Positions 23,971-32,601 of a stretch of DNA of 39,385 nucleotides are shown piece after piece. The stretch's first letter is position 1, and each line of letters begins with the position of its first letter. The stretch is from Synergistaceae bacterium (GTDB lineage: Bacteria > Synergistota > Synergistia > Synergistales > Synergistaceae): contig JAISXR010000186.1 of NCBI GenBank assembly GCA_031270375.1, positions 1 to 39,385 of the forward strand. Direction: 5' to 3'. The notes beneath the pieces are model-generated. The model worked only from the letters and a program-made list of their open reading frames with translations, was not told where the DNA came from and ran no database searches. Made by a program: the position numbers and the translations under genes.

Positions 23971-26636
23971 TGATCTTTTGACTGCCCTTTCACGATTTTT
24001 TCAGCCGCTTCGAGAGCTTCCGCGAGGCGCGATATCCCGCTGCCTCCGCCCTGTCCCATCGACTGCTTTCCGCCTCCGCTACCGCCGATTATCGAGGAAA
24101 TTTCCCGAACCAGGTTACCGGCGTGTACCCCGCGTTTTACGGCGAGATCCGACGCCATGCATATGAGCGACGCCGACGGGCCCTCAATGCCGGCCAAGAG
24201 CAGGACGGAATCCTTCTCCAGTTGTTTCAGCCTGTCCCCGATCCGGCGCAGCATGTCGCGCGACGCGCCATTGAAGCTGGCGGCGACCAGCAGAATATCG
24301 CCGATCCGCACGCCTTTTTTCAGGATTTCGCCGGCCGATGAGAGCATTTCCGACAGAGCCAGTTCCTGATTCCTGCGCAGCAGCGATTTGTTCTCCTCCT
24401 GAACGGCCTTGAGCTTGGCGACAGCAGTCTGGGAGTCGGTCTCCAAAGCCTCGCAGACCGCGCGCGCGAAATCAGCGTTATCCTGGCACACCACCAGAGC
24501 CGCGGCGCCTGCGACGGCCGTTATCCTCCGCACTCCGGCCCCTATGCTTTCGTCCCTCAGTATCTTGACGAGGCCGATCTGTCCCGTAGCTCTCACGTGA
24601 GTGCCGCCGCACAGTTCCGTCGAAAAGCCCTCCACGTCGAGGACGCGCACGACATCGCCGTATTTTTCCTCAAACAGCGCCTTGACTCCCAGTTTCCTGG
24701 CGTCTGCGTAATTCATCACTTGCGTAGTCACCGGTATATCCGCCAGCACTTGCGCGCATATCATCCGTTCGACGCCGTCCGTCTGTTCTTTCGTGAGGGG
24801 AGCGAAGTGGTTGTAGTCGAATCTCAGGAAATCGGGCGACACCAGGGAGCCGGCCTGCCGTATGTGAGGCCCCAGGACGCGGCAGAGCGCCTCATGCAGC
24901 AAGTGTGTCGCGGTGTGATGCCGCCTTACGGCGTCGCGCCTCTCACGGTCTATCACAGCCTCGACCGTCATGCCGACGGCCAGTTTCCCGGCCGCCACCC
25001 TGCCGGAGTGAATTATGAGGTCTCCGCTCGGGCGAGTCGTGTCGGATACATCAAAACGCGTCCCGCCGGAAGATAAAAATCCCTTATCACCGACCTGCCC
25101 GCCGCGCTCGGCGTAAAACGGCGTGCGCGAAAGCGCCACAAGCGCTTCCTCTCCCTCGCCGGCCTCACGCTTCAGCAAGCCATCCGCCACTATCGCCACG
25201 ACCTCCGCGCTCACCCTGTCCGTGTCGTAGCCGTCGAACGGGGTAGCGCCGTATTTGTCGGCGAGTTCGGTGAAGACGTTTTTTGTTATCGACGCGGCCG
25301 CCTGTTTGCTCGACGCGCGCGCGCGCTCCCTCTGGCGCTCCATCTCCCTGTCGAAGTCGGCGCGCACGACCGAGACGCCGGTTTCGGCCGCGATCTCCTC
25401 GGTCAGTTCCAAGGGGAAACCGTATGTGTCGTAAAGCAGGAACGCCAATTCACCCGAGAAAGTGCCGGAGCCGGAACGTTTTATCTTGGCGATCTCGCCG
25501 TCGAGTATCTCGGTGCCCTGGGCGAGGGTATGCAGAAACCGTTCCTCCTCAAGGGAGACGATCTGTTCTATGGCGGATTTCTGCTCGATCAGTTCCCTGT
25601 ATTCGCCGCCCATTATCCCGTTCACCACGGGCAACAGGCCGGCCAGAAAAGGACGCTCCACGCCGATTATCCTGCCGTATCGCACGCTTCGGCGTATCAG
25701 ACGCCGCAGGACGTAGCCCGGCCCATCGTTCGACGGCAGTAAACCGTCCGCTATCATGAACGCGGACGCCCTCAAGTGATCGGAGATGACGCGCACAGAC
25801 AGGTCGCCCTTCTCCGAATCCCCGTACTTTATCCCTGCCAGTTCGCACGCGCGATTGATCACCGGCCTGAAAAGATCCGTCTCAAAGTCGCCCTTTACGC
25901 GCTGAACCACGGACGAAAGACGTTCGAGCCCCATGCCGGTATCGATGTTTTGCTTCGGCAGCGGCGTCAAAATGCCGTTTTCGTCGCGCGAAAACTGCAT
26001 GAACACCAGGTTCCATATTTCGAGATACCTGTCGCACGAGCATCCCACCCCGCAATCGGGTTTTCCGCAGGAGAACTCGGGCCCCTGGTCGTAGATCAGC
26101 TCCGAGCACGGCCCGCACGGGCCGGTAGGGCCTGCGGCCCAGAAGTTGTCGTCGTCCCCCAGGCGTATTATCCGCTCGTCTGGCAGGGCCACGAGAGATT
26201 TCCAGAAACCGTGAGCCTCGTCGTCGTCCAGATATATCGTGGCGTACATGCGGTCGGGGTCGAGCCCGACATGCTCCGTCAGGAAAGTCCACGCCCACGG
26301 GATTATCTCTTTTTTGAAATAATCGCCGAAACTGAAATTGCCCAGCATTTCGAAAAACGTGTGATGACGGGCGGTGCGCCCCACGTTTTCTATATCGTTC
26401 GTCCTGATGCATTTCTGGGAGGTGACCGCCCTCGTCACCTCAGGGGTGCGCAGCCCCAGAAAATATGGCTTGAACGGCACCATTCCGGCCACGGTAAACA
26501 TGAGGGTGGGGTCGTCAGGGACGAGAGGAAAGCTGGGATATCTCCTGCACCCCTTCCCCTCGAAATAAGTCAGGAACATCTCGCGAAGCTCGTTCGCACT
26601 TCTTGGTTTCATCCTATCCACGCCCGACATCCCCAC
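23967..26636 (-). CDS. alaS: alanyl-tRNA synthetase
   Basis: The enzyme charges tRNA-Ala and edits mischarged Ser and Gly. In the 889 aa, the class II aminoacylation core starts with KPRSANELREMFL and includes GRTARHHTFFEMLGNFSFGDYF and the zinc-like insert FSCGKPDCGVGCSCDRY. The editing domain has HHTATHLLH and CGGTHV. The C-terminal DHHA1 domain ends with GGSGGGKQSMGQGG. All catalytic motifs look intact. The start is uncertain: the track uses a GTG at 26636, while ATG codons follow at 26630 and 26612, none with an ideal ribosome site. It is the first gene of the operon running to rpsA. Confidence 0.95.
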   Translation of the reverse strand: MGMSGVDRMKPRSANELREMFLTYFEGKGCRRYPSFPLVPDDPTLMFTVAGMVPFKPYFLGLRTPEVTRAVTSQKCIRTNDIENVGRTARHHTFFEMLGNFSFGDYFKKEIIPWAWTFLTEHVGLDPDRMYATIYLDDDEAHGFWKSLVALPDERIIRLGDDDNFWAAGPTGPCGPCSELIYDQGPEFSCGKPDCGVGCSCDRYLEIWNLVFMQFSRDENGILTPLPKQNIDTGMGLERLSSVVQRVKGDFETDLFRPVINRACELAGIKYGDSEKGDLSVRVISDHLRASAFMIADGLLPSNDGPGYVLRRLIRRSVRYGRIIGVERPFLAGLLPVVNGIMGGEYRELIEQKSAIEQIVSLEEERFLHTLAQGTEILDGEIAKIKRSGSGTFSGELAFLLYDTYGFPLELTEEIAAETGVSVVRADFDREMERQRERARASSKQAAASITKNVFTELADKYGATPFDGYDTDRVSAEVVAIVADGLLKREAGEGEEALVALSRTPFYAERGGQVGDKGFLSSGGTRFDVSDTTRPSGDLIIHSGRVAAGKLAVGMTVEAVIDRERRDAVRRHHTATHLLHEALCRVLGPHIRQAGSLVSPDFLRFDYNHFAPLTKEQTDGVERMICAQVLADIPVTTQVMNYADARKLGVKALFEEKYGDVVRVLDVEGFSTELCGGTHVRATGQIGLVKILRDESIGAGVRRITAVAGAAALVVCQDNADFARAVCEALETDSQTAVAKLKAVQEENKSLLRRNQELALSEMLSSAGEILKKGVRIGDILLVAASFNGASRDMLRRIGDRLKQLEKDSVLLLAGIEGPSASLICMASDLAVKRGVHAGNLVREISSIIGGSGGGKQSMGQGGGSGISRLAEALEAAEKIVKGQSKDQ

Positions 26637-26668
26637 GCTTTCTCACGATACTTCCTTTATCCTTTTAA

Positions 26669-26698
26669 ATATTATCACGAAACCGCCGTTCACGCCAA
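26669..26698 (-). promoter_or_regulatory. candidate promoter of the alaS-rpsA operon
   Basis: On the minus strand TTGGCG (26693-26698) is followed by GATAAT after 16 bases, or by TAATAT after 18 bases, about 35 bases before the alaS start. AAGGATAAAGGAAG lies between. The 175-base gap to acr3 has no other gene and no clear terminator for the hgc/acr3 operon. Confidence 0.45.
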
Positions 26699-26811
26699 AT
26701 TATCGCGGCTTCCCCGCAGGGTAAAGCGGCAAAAAATGGTGGTGAAGGATTCAAAAGAGATATATGATGAAGAAAGCCAACAATCACGAAGACAATTTCG
26801 TTGAATTACCT

Positions 26812-27900
26812 TTAAAATGTCGCCGCCCCATCGGAAAACCAAGCGCGAGTTTTATTTGCTATTCGCACCAAAGTCAACATAACCGGCACTTCAACCAGTA
26901 CGCCAACGATAGTGGCAAGAGCGACGGGGGAAGACGCGCCAAACAGCGAAATTGCCACAGCCACGGCCAGTTCGAAAAAATTTGAAGCGCCGATCATCCC
27001 AGCCGGAGCGGCTATGTCATGGGACAGTTTCAAAACGCGGCTCGCGAGATAAGCAATAAAGAAAATCAAAAACGTCTGAATTATAAGCGGTATGGCAATC
27101 AGGAGAATGTGCAGGGGATTTTCCAAAATGACATTGCCCTGAAAGGAAAATATAATCACAAGCGTCAGCAATAAACCGATAATTGTGGTGTTCCCAAATT
27201 TCGGGATAAATTTGTTTTGAAAGTAATCCGCCCCTCGGCGTTTTATGACCGCATTGCGAGTAACCGCACCGCCTGCGAGCGGAATTACGACGAACAGGAC
27301 AACGGATAAAATCAGCGTATCCCACGGAACAGAAACGCCGCCCACACCGAGAAGAAACGCCACAATCGGGGTGAACGCTACGAGGATTATCAAATCGTTC
27401 GTCGCTACTTGTACGACCGTATAAGCGGCGTTTCCTCCCGTTAGGTGGCTCCACACAAAAACCATCGCCGTACATGGCGCGGCGCCGAGCAGAACTGCCC
27501 CGGCAAGATAGTCTTTGGCAAGGTCCGGCGTGATGATATCCGTAAACACAACATAAAAAAACAGATTGGCAATGCCAAACATAGTGAACGGCTTTATCAG
27601 CCAGTTCGTGATCCAAGTGACAAAAAGTCCCTTCGGATTTCTCCCAATATATTTAATGCTTCGAAAATCCACTTTCAACATCATCGGGTAAATCATCACC
27701 CATATCAAAACCGCAATCGGCACGGATACGTTCGCGTACTCGAAACGTCCGAGAAACGCTGGAACAAACGGCAAGAATTTGCCAATCAGAATACCTGCCG
27801 CCATACAGAAGATCACCCATATGGTTAAGTAGCGTTCGAAGAAACCAATGCCTGTATTTGTTGAATTCTCCATATTATTATCATTTTCCTTTAACAACAT
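26812..27900 (-). CDS. acr3: arsenite efflux permease, ACR3 family
   Basis: This 10-helix BART-superfamily exporter pumps arsenite (and possibly antimonite) out across the inner membrane. The protein is hydrophobic throughout (362 aa from the track start). It carries the ACR3 signature GAAPCTAMVFVWS with the essential cysteine, and the second signature region GASNFFELAVAVAISLFG. The track ATG at 27900 overlaps the 3' end of hgcB. An ATG at 27873 (MENSTNTG) with AAAGG upstream is an alternative that gives a 353-aa protein closer to the usual N-terminus. It is the last gene of the arsR-hgcA-hgcB-acr3 operon. The region is more AT-rich than its neighbours. Confidence 0.92.
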   Translation of the reverse strand: MLLKENDNNMENSTNTGIGFFERYLTIWVIFCMAAGILIGKFLPFVPAFLGRFEYANVSVPIAVLIWVMIYPMMLKVDFRSIKYIGRNPKGLFVTWITNWLIKPFTMFGIANLFFYVVFTDIITPDLAKDYLAGAVLLGAAPCTAMVFVWSHLTGGNAAYTVVQVATNDLIILVAFTPIVAFLLGVGGVSVPWDTLILSVVLFVVIPLAGGAVTRNAVIKRRGADYFQNKFIPKFGNTTIIGLLLTLVIIFSFQGNVILENPLHILLIAIPLIIQTFLIFFIAYLASRVLKLSHDIAAPAGMIGASNFFELAVAVAISLFGASSPVALATIVGVLVEVPVMLTLVRIANKTRAWFSDGAATF

Positions 27901-28184
27901 TCATTTTTGGAACAACAGCAGTCCGTTTCCGTTCCATTGAACCATCCCGCGATTATGGCCGCAGCGCAACCCACGTTCGCATTGACGCTAATGGCTTCTT
28001 TCGGGCAGTTGAGCGCACAAGCTCCACACTCCATACAACCATCGAGGTCCTCAATTCGTGCCTTGCCGCCCTCGATATGGAAGACCCCGTGAGGACAAAC
28101 GTCAACACATATTCCGCATCCGACACAAATTTCCGGGTTCAATCTGAGAGTCGTCACGCCCTTCAAATACGTATGTTTTGTCAT
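27891..28184 (-). CDS. hgcB: mercury methylation ferredoxin HgcB
   Basis: HgcB is the 2x[4Fe-4S] ferredoxin that supplies electrons to HgcA for methylation of Hg(II). The 97-aa protein has CVGCGICVDVCP and the HgcB-specific second cluster CMECGACALNCP, then VGCAAAIIAGWFNG, which is the typical HgcB segment. It ends in a cysteine-rich tail (CCCSKNECC) that includes the C-terminal Cys pair implicated in Hg(II) binding and transfer. It begins 7 bases after hgcA with a GAGGTGA ribosome site. A generic ferredoxin is ruled out by the ECGAC motif, the tail and the adjacent hgcA. Confidence 0.93.
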   Translation of the reverse strand: MTKHTYLKGVTTLRLNPEICVGCGICVDVCPHGVFHIEGGKARIEDLDGCMECGACALNCPKEAISVNANVGCAAAIIAGWFNGTETDCCCSKNECC

Positions 28185-28191
28185 GTTCTGC

Positions 28192-29229
28192 TCACCTCGT
28201 TAAATGTCGAGCCAGAATAAAAGCGCTACCCACGGCCAATGAAAGCACTATTGGCGGCAAAGCCGTTTTCAATTCTTTCGTGACGCCGGAAAAGGACGTG
28301 TAGGTCGAGGAACCGGTGAAACCCATCGCGATATACGCCGATAAAGCGGGTAAGGCAAGAAGGTACCCAGTCGCCAACAAACGGGAACCAACGTCAAACC
28401 ATCCGTTCAACCAGACGATAAAAGCAGACCAGAGCAAGCCCATGAGCCAGCCTTTCCAAGAGAAAGCTCTTCCCGGGATGATCGGAAGCAAAAGAGGCGT
28501 GATGGTTGTTCCCATTAATACCGCTCCGAAATACGCGAGAAAATCAGGCAACTCGAACGGCCGAACGGCAAAAAGATTGATTAGAAACAAAACGCCGAAC
28601 AAAGTCAGGGATTTCTTTGCCGCCCGCACAATTTCTACCGGCGTCAAAACCAGTCTGTCGCGCGTGGTAAACTCGACTGTCCTCATCGCTTCCGTCGCGC
28701 GATTCCCTGCTCTCAGATATTCCTTGATGTCCATTGCCCTGACCGGCCCATACAAAACGGAAAATCCGGAGCGTTTTTTCACTTCTTGCGCGCATACTCC
28801 GGTAGCCCCAAGCTGAGGCAGTATCAAAGTTCTATGCGAAACAACCTCGGAGAGACTGGTTTCTTGAATACGTTTCACAAGTTCGTCAGTGCCGAAAGTA
28901 CCTTTTCCAGCCGCACACCACACATTAACGCCCTTCGTATCAAGTATCAGAAGCCAACCATTGAATCCGGCAAGCTCTTTACGAAGCTGATCGAATGTCA
29001 GTTTGTAGCTGGCGCTTACAAGCACAGGGGACATGTCGTTTGGAAACCCCACAGAATAAAGTCCTGGTGTGGTTTTGTAGCTCATCCTTCCGATTCCCCA
29101 ACGAACTTTCCACGCTCCTAACATATCCTTGAACGTCAAGCTGGTCGAAACGCTTTCTATCGCATTTTTTGGGCCTGACGCACAACAACATGCTTTCTCT
29201 AATCTATCGCAGCATTGGAGGCGATTCAC
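28192..29229 (-). CDS. hgcA: mercury methyltransferase corrinoid protein HgcA
   Basis: HgcA transfers a methyl group from a cob(III)alamin-like cofactor to Hg(II), producing methylmercury. The diagnostic cap-helix motif NVWCAAGK is intact (Cys105 from the GTG start), the Cys being the lower axial cobalt ligand. The soluble corrinoid domain is similar to the large CFeSP subunit and is followed by about five membrane helices (for example LFGVLFLINLFAV, ITPLLLPIIPG, GWLMGLLWSAFIVWL). The segment GSSTYTSFSGV near the end is also HgcA-typical. The track starts at 29238. I prefer the GTG at 29229, with AAGGGG 8 bases upstream, overlapping the arsR stop as GTGA. The N-terminus is unusually cysteine-rich (CC, CCC). 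Confidence 0.94.
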   Translation of the reverse strand: MNRLQCCDRLEKACCCASGPKNAIESVSTSLTFKDMLGAWKVRWGIGRMSYKTTPGLYSVGFPNDMSPVLVSASYKLTFDQLRKELAGFNGWLLILDTKGVNVWCAAGKGTFGTDELVKRIQETSLSEVVSHRTLILPQLGATGVCAQEVKKRSGFSVLYGPVRAMDIKEYLRAGNRATEAMRTVEFTTRDRLVLTPVEIVRAAKKSLTLFGVLFLINLFAVRPFELPDFLAYFGAVLMGTTITPLLLPIIPGRAFSWKGWLMGLLWSAFIVWLNGWFDVGSRLLATGYLLALPALSAYIAMGFTGSSTYTSFSGVTKELKTALPPIVLSLAVGSAFILARHLTR

Positions 29230-29546
29230 TCGCAACACCCCTTGTAAACGGTCTCATCTTCGGTAACCTCTGTAATTTTCCGCAACAAATCGATAGCATA
29301 TTCGCTTCCGTCTTCGCTTATCGAGTAATACGTCCATTTACCTTCGTCGCGTGACACGACAACACCGCTTTTACAAAGAATTTTCATGTGGTGCGACAAT
29401 GTTGGCTGTGATATATCCAATGTTTCAAGCAATACACAAGCGCATTTTTCGCCGCTTTGAAGCATTTCCAAGATCATAAGGCGATTTTTATCACAAAAAG
29501 CCTTGAATATTGTCACTTTATCGAGGTAGCAATTTTTCAAAAACAT
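29226..29546 (-). CDS. arsR: ArsR-family metalloregulatory repressor
   Basis: The 106-aa winged-helix protein has a DNA-recognition helix in ISQPTLSHHMKIL. In front of it the GEKCACVLLETL segment carries a Cys-x-Cys pair, equivalent to the ELCVCDL metalloid site of ArsR repressors. The C-terminus ends in CCE, which could add thiol ligands. It is the first gene of the operon and probably represses it until As(III) or another thiophilic metal binds. The track begins at a TTG; the next codon, ATG at 29546, is the better start. A palindrome lies directly over the promoter. Confidence 0.92.
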   Translation of the reverse strand: MFLKNCYLDKVTIFKAFCDKNRLMILEMLQSGEKCACVLLETLDISQPTLSHHMKILCKSGVVVSRDEGKWTYYSISEDGSEYAIDLLRKITEVTEDETVYKGCCE

Positions 29547-29572
29547 CAACCCGTCCAGTTGTTATATCGAAA

Positions 29573-29615
29573 AATATCAATGTGATATTATGCGCATCAT
29601 ATAGATGAATGTCAA
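29573..29615 (-). promoter_or_regulatory. promoter of arsR-hgcAB-acr3 with overlapping ArsR-type operator
   Basis: On the minus strand TTGACA (29610-29615, perfect) and CATAAT (29587-29592) are 17 bases apart. The perfect palindrome AATATCACATTGATATT (29573-29589, 7-bp arms, 3-base centre) overlaps the end of the -10 box and the expected start site. This is the usual position for an ArsR repressor. Related ATATC(A/G)A half-sites lie on both sides. Confidence 0.8.
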
Positions 29616-29712
29616 TATATCAATTTCCCCGTGGGATTCGTGCGGTATCCAACGACAGTGTGCTCAACTACTGGCTTTACAGATGACCAACAGATCGGCT
29701 CATATACAAAAT

Positions 29713-29738
29713 GCGCGGGGCGGAGATTTCTCCGCCCC
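29713..29738 (-). terminator. probable terminator of the ylxM-rplS operon
   Basis: GGGGCGGAG, an ATTT loop and CTCCGCCCC form a perfect 9-bp GC-rich stem about 95 bases after the rplS stop. On the minus strand it is followed by GCGCATTTTGTAT, a weak T-rich tract. It insulates the ribosomal operon from the arsR promoter. The 284-base gap between arsR and rplS holds only this hairpin, the promoter and no gene. Confidence 0.6.
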
Positions 29739-29833
29739 GGTCGCTGATATTAAAGACATTTGCCGTTTAGGAAGGCTGGCGCGCACAGGTTTAAATCCGC
29801 ACCCTTCAGGCTCCTAACAATAAATCGGCCTTC

Positions 29834-30190
29834 TTAAAATTCCCTGCGTTCCTTGATACGGGCCGCTTTGCCGCTGAGCTTGCGGAGGTAATAGAGTTTG
29901 GCCCGTTTCACCTTGCCCAGCCTCGTCACCTCTATCCTGTCGATGCTCGGGCAGTGGACGGGGAAAATCCTCTCCACCCCGACCCCGCCGGACATCTTGC
30001 GCACTATGAAATTCTCGCGCAGGCCGCCGTGGGCGCGCCCTATGACGACGCCCTCGAACACCTGTATCCTCTCGCGGTTGCCCTCTTTTACCTTTACGTG
30101 GACTTTCACCGTATCTCCGGCGCGGAATTCCGGCACGCCGTCTTCCTTTCGGAAATTCTTTTCGACCAAAGCCATTCTCGGATCAATCAT
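29834..30190 (-). CDS. rplS: 50S ribosomal protein L19
   Basis: This 118-aa protein of the large subunit sits at the subunit interface. It shows the L19 features [51 protein letters not shown] and [23 protein letters not shown]. The track ORF has 17 extra codons. The ATG at 30190 (MIDPRMAL) with GGAT upstream gives the normal length. It is the last gene of the operon, 25 bases after trmD. Confidence 0.94.
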   Translation of the reverse strand: MIDPRMALVEKNFRKEDGVPEFRAGDTVKVHVKVKEGNRERIQVFEGVVIGRAHGGLRENFIVRKMSGGVGVERIFPVHCPSIDRIEVTRLGKVKRAKLYYLRKLSGKAARIKERREF

Positions 30191-30215
30191 CTCTTTATCC
30201 GCTCCCTTCCAATAA

Positions 30216-31505
30216 TCATCTGAAACCGAAAAATCTGTCAAGCGTAATGCTGACCGCGCTTCTCACCGAGAGGTGGTTATACCCCTGCCCCCCCGATATC
30301 GGCGACATCACGGCATCCGCCGAGTCGAGCGTCTCCTCGCAGAGGCCCGAGCCCGTACCGAACACCAAGACCACGGGACGGGCGGCAAGCAACGCCGTCT
30401 CCTTCAACGTAAGCCAGCTCAACGAACCCGCGCGCTCGCGGGCCGTAGTGGCTATGATGAACGGCGGGCGGCCTTCTTTCTCTTTTATCCAATCAAGCGC
30501 CCTCGAAACGGAGGACACCGTCTTAATTCCCCTCATGGCATCGGCCCTGTCCGGGTTGAATTCAGCCCCGTAACCCGTTATCCAGTGAGAGGCCACTTCA
30601 CTTATCAATTTCCTCTGGGACTCAAGAGGCGTCACGATGATGAATTTACGCACGCCGTAGGTGCGGCAGGCGCGGGCGATGTCGTGCAGATCCATGCCCG
30701 TTACCGCCGTCGTCGATTCGCATCCGTTCCTGTCGAGAACGGGATGGTGCAGCTCCAGAACGTACACGCCGCACTCCAGATAAGGCATAATACCCGCTTT
30801 GGCAAGTAATTCCGGCCTTCTCGAAACGGTCCTTCCGGCGGCCTCGCGGCGCCTGTAACGGTTTATCGCAGCGTGATGCCCCCCCAGCAAGGTTTCCGGC
30901 ACTCTGTCACCGCCCCAGTCTTCGGGCCTCGTGTAATGGGGATTATCCAACATGCCCGAAAAAAACGAGTCCTCCTTCACGGAATCGAACGATCCCACCA
31001 CTCCGGGCACGAGGCGCGCGATCGCGTCTATCATTGCGAGAGACGGCAGCTCGCCTCCGGTGATCACAAAATCGCCGATGGATATCTCCATATCGACGCT
31101 CCTGCGCACAAATCTCTCGTCAACGCCCTCGTAATGCCCGCACACGAACACGAGACGCTTGCGCGCCGCGATGCCGCGCAGGTCCTCGGCCAGTTCCTGG
31201 CAGAACGGTCTGCCCTGAGGACTGGGGTAGACAACGTACCGGTCTTCCCCGGCCGCCGCGGATTCCACCGCCGCATCAAGGGGAGCCGCCATCAGCACCA
31301 TGCCGCCCCCGCCGTAACTATAATCGTCTATCTGCCTGTACGCGCCGCCGGCGAAATCGCGCAAGTCCACCAACGATACGTCGAGCAGGCCATGTTCTAT
31401 CCCTCTCCCCAACACACTCGACGAGAGATAGCTTCTCACGGTATCGGGGAAAGCGGTGACCACGGATATCCGGGGGACAGGAAGATCCGTTTCGTTCAGT
31501 CCCAT
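30216..31505 (-). CDS. trmD: tRNA (guanine-N1)-methyltransferase TrmD fused to a Tm1570-type SPOUT domain
   Basis: The 429 aa are well above the 240 aa of ordinary TrmD. Residues 10-240 are TrmD, which makes m1G37: [40 protein letters not shown] and [12 protein letters not shown] are all present. From about 245 on there is a second SPOUT-like domain ([48 protein letters not shown]), the Tm1570/aq054 type of SAM-dependent RNA methyltransferase. In Thermotoga that is a separate gene between trmD and rplS. Here the fusion sits in the same operon slot. The target of the second domain is unknown. The start overlaps rimM by 10 bases. Confidence 0.92.
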   Translation of the reverse strand: MGLNETDLPVPRISVVTAFPDTVRSYLSSSVLGRGIEHGLLDVSLVDLRDFAGGAYRQIDDYSYGGGGMVLMAAPLDAAVESAAAGEDRYVVYPSPQGRPFCQELAEDLRGIAARKRLVFVCGHYEGVDERFVRRSVDMEISIGDFVITGGELPSLAMIDAIARLVPGVVGSFDSVKEDSFFSGMLDNPHYTRPEDWGGDRVPETLLGGHHAAINRYRRREAAGRTVSRRPELLAKAGIMPYLECGVYVLELHHPVLDRNGCESTTAVTGMDLHDIARACRTYGVRKFIIVTPLESQRKLISEVASHWITGYGAEFNPDRADAMRGIKTVSSVSRALDWIKEKEGRPPFIIATTARERAGSLSWLTLKETALLAARPVVLVFGTGSGLCEETLDSADAVMSPISGGQGYNHLSVRSAVSITLDRFFGFR

Positions 31506-32038
31506 AAACCCTCCAGCAATTTTATCCGCATCGTTCCATGTTCGAGCGATATGCCGCGGACAACGTCCCGTATGGCCGGGATCAGCCTGAGTGCCCCATC
31601 ATCGGTTCTGACCTGATAGACATCGTTGCTGCCTGTATTCATTATTTCCTCTATGCTGCCAAGGTGCGCCCCGCTCTCGTCGTCGATCACATTGAGCCCG
31701 ACGAGCGAGTCTATCCAATATTCCCCCTCCGGCAATTCGACACGTTCCTCGGGGGGGATGGTGATCTTCCAGCCCTTGATGGCTTCCGCCGCGCCGCGGT
31801 CACTGATGCCTTCCGCAGATATCAGCAACTGCCCCTTGCCGGAATGGTGTTTCACGCCCGTTATTTTCAGGGACAGGGGCGCTTTGCCTGGGTACTCCGC
31901 CCACAATGCCTCCATATCGAAAAAACGCTCCGGGTAGTCCGTCGTCGGCACGAGGCGCAGAACGCCTCCCACTCCGTGAGCGCCCGCGATATACCCTATT
32001 TGCACCCTTTTTTCCCCGATGTCAGGAGAGGTCGACAT
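31496..32038 (-). CDS. rimM: 16S rRNA maturation factor RimM
   Basis: This 180-aa protein binds S19 and helps fold the 3' head domain of 16S rRNA. The N-terminal RimM beta barrel starts at VQIGYIAGAHGVGGVLRL. The C-terminal PRC barrel contains EYWIDSLVGLNVID, GSIEEIMNTGSNDVYQV and LIPAIRDVV. It overlaps khpA upstream by 17 bases and trmD downstream by 10 bases, so the operon is strongly coupled. Confidence 0.93.
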   Translation of the reverse strand: MSTSPDIGEKRVQIGYIAGAHGVGGVLRLVPTTDYPERFFDMEALWAEYPGKAPLSLKITGVKHHSGKGQLLISAEGISDRGAAEAIKGWKITIPPEERVELPEGEYWIDSLVGLNVIDDESGAHLGSIEEIMNTGSNDVYQVRTDDGALRLIPAIRDVVRGISLEHGTMRIKLLEGLWD

Positions 32039-32261
32039 CCACTTTCTCGCCAGGTTTTACGGAAGCCGCCTTCGCGACCAGCCTTATCGCGTTTATCGTG
32101 GCTCCGTGTTTTCCTATCACGCGCCCGATATCATCCTGAGCCGTGGATATCGTCACCATCGCGGCCCCGGAGCCGCTGCGTTCCGTCGTGACTTTGACCT
32201 CGTCCGGCCGGTTCACGAGCCTTCGGACGATGTATTCCACAATAGAGCCGTAATCCGGCAT
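32022..32261 (-). CDS. khpA: KH-domain RNA-binding protein KhpA (YlqC)
   Basis: This 79-aa single KH domain has the GxxG loop in VIGKHGATINAIR and the opening YIVRRLVNRPDEV. KhpA pairs with KhpB (Jag) in many bacteria to bind RNAs and influence division and envelope genes. The position between rpsP and rimM is the standard one. Confidence 0.92.
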   Translation of the reverse strand: MPDYGSIVEYIVRRLVNRPDEVKVTTERSGSGAAMVTISTAQDDIGRVIGKHGATINAIRLVAKAASVKPGEKVDVDLS

Positions 32262-32267
32262 GGAACT

Positions 32268-32579
32268 CTATTCTCCGGTCTCTGTTTCGGGTCCGCCCGA
32301 CGATTTTCCGCCGCCCTGTTTGGCGCTCAGAAACTTGTCCAGCACCCCGGTCTTGCGCAAAAGCGCACGCGCGGTATCCGACGGAAGCGCTCCCTTTGAG
32401 AGCCAATGAATGGCGCGTTCCTCCTCGACCTTGATATCGGCCGGATCGGTCATCGGATTGTAAGTGCCGAGCAATTCGATGAAACGCCCATCTCGGGGCG
32501 ATCGCGAATCCGCCACCACCAAACGGTAAAACGGAGCCTTTTTCTTCCCATGACGCGCCAGACGAATTCTCACTGCCAT
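32268..32579 (-). CDS. rpsP: 30S ribosomal protein S16
   Basis: This 103-aa protein has the signature [33 protein letters not shown] at its start, of which only part is needed for recognition, then LLGTYNP and [17 protein letters not shown]. The C-terminus has a Gly/Lys/Glu-rich tail. The ATG at 32579 with GGAGG 10 bases upstream is the start; the track adds three codons. Confidence 0.95.
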   Translation of the reverse strand: MAVRIRLARHGKKKAPFYRLVVADSRSPRDGRFIELLGTYNPMTDPADIKVEEERAIHWLSKGALPSDTARALLRKTGVLDKFLSAKQGGGKSSGGPETETGE

Positions 32580-32601
32580 GTCACACACACACCTCCTATA
32601 A

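Noticed and set aside
25776-26804. 342-aa plus-strand ORF antisense to alaS
   Set aside because: Shadow of alaS; no family features, and the real synthetase motifs are on the other strand.
27891-28184. Generic polyferredoxin unrelated to mercury
   Set aside because: The ECGAC second cluster, the Cys pair at the end and the adjacent NVWCAAGK protein identify HgcB.
29770-29817. tRNA-like stretch with a GGTTTAAATCC core after the rplS operon
   Set aside because: It is too short, no cloverleaf can be drawn, and the T-arm does not pair properly.
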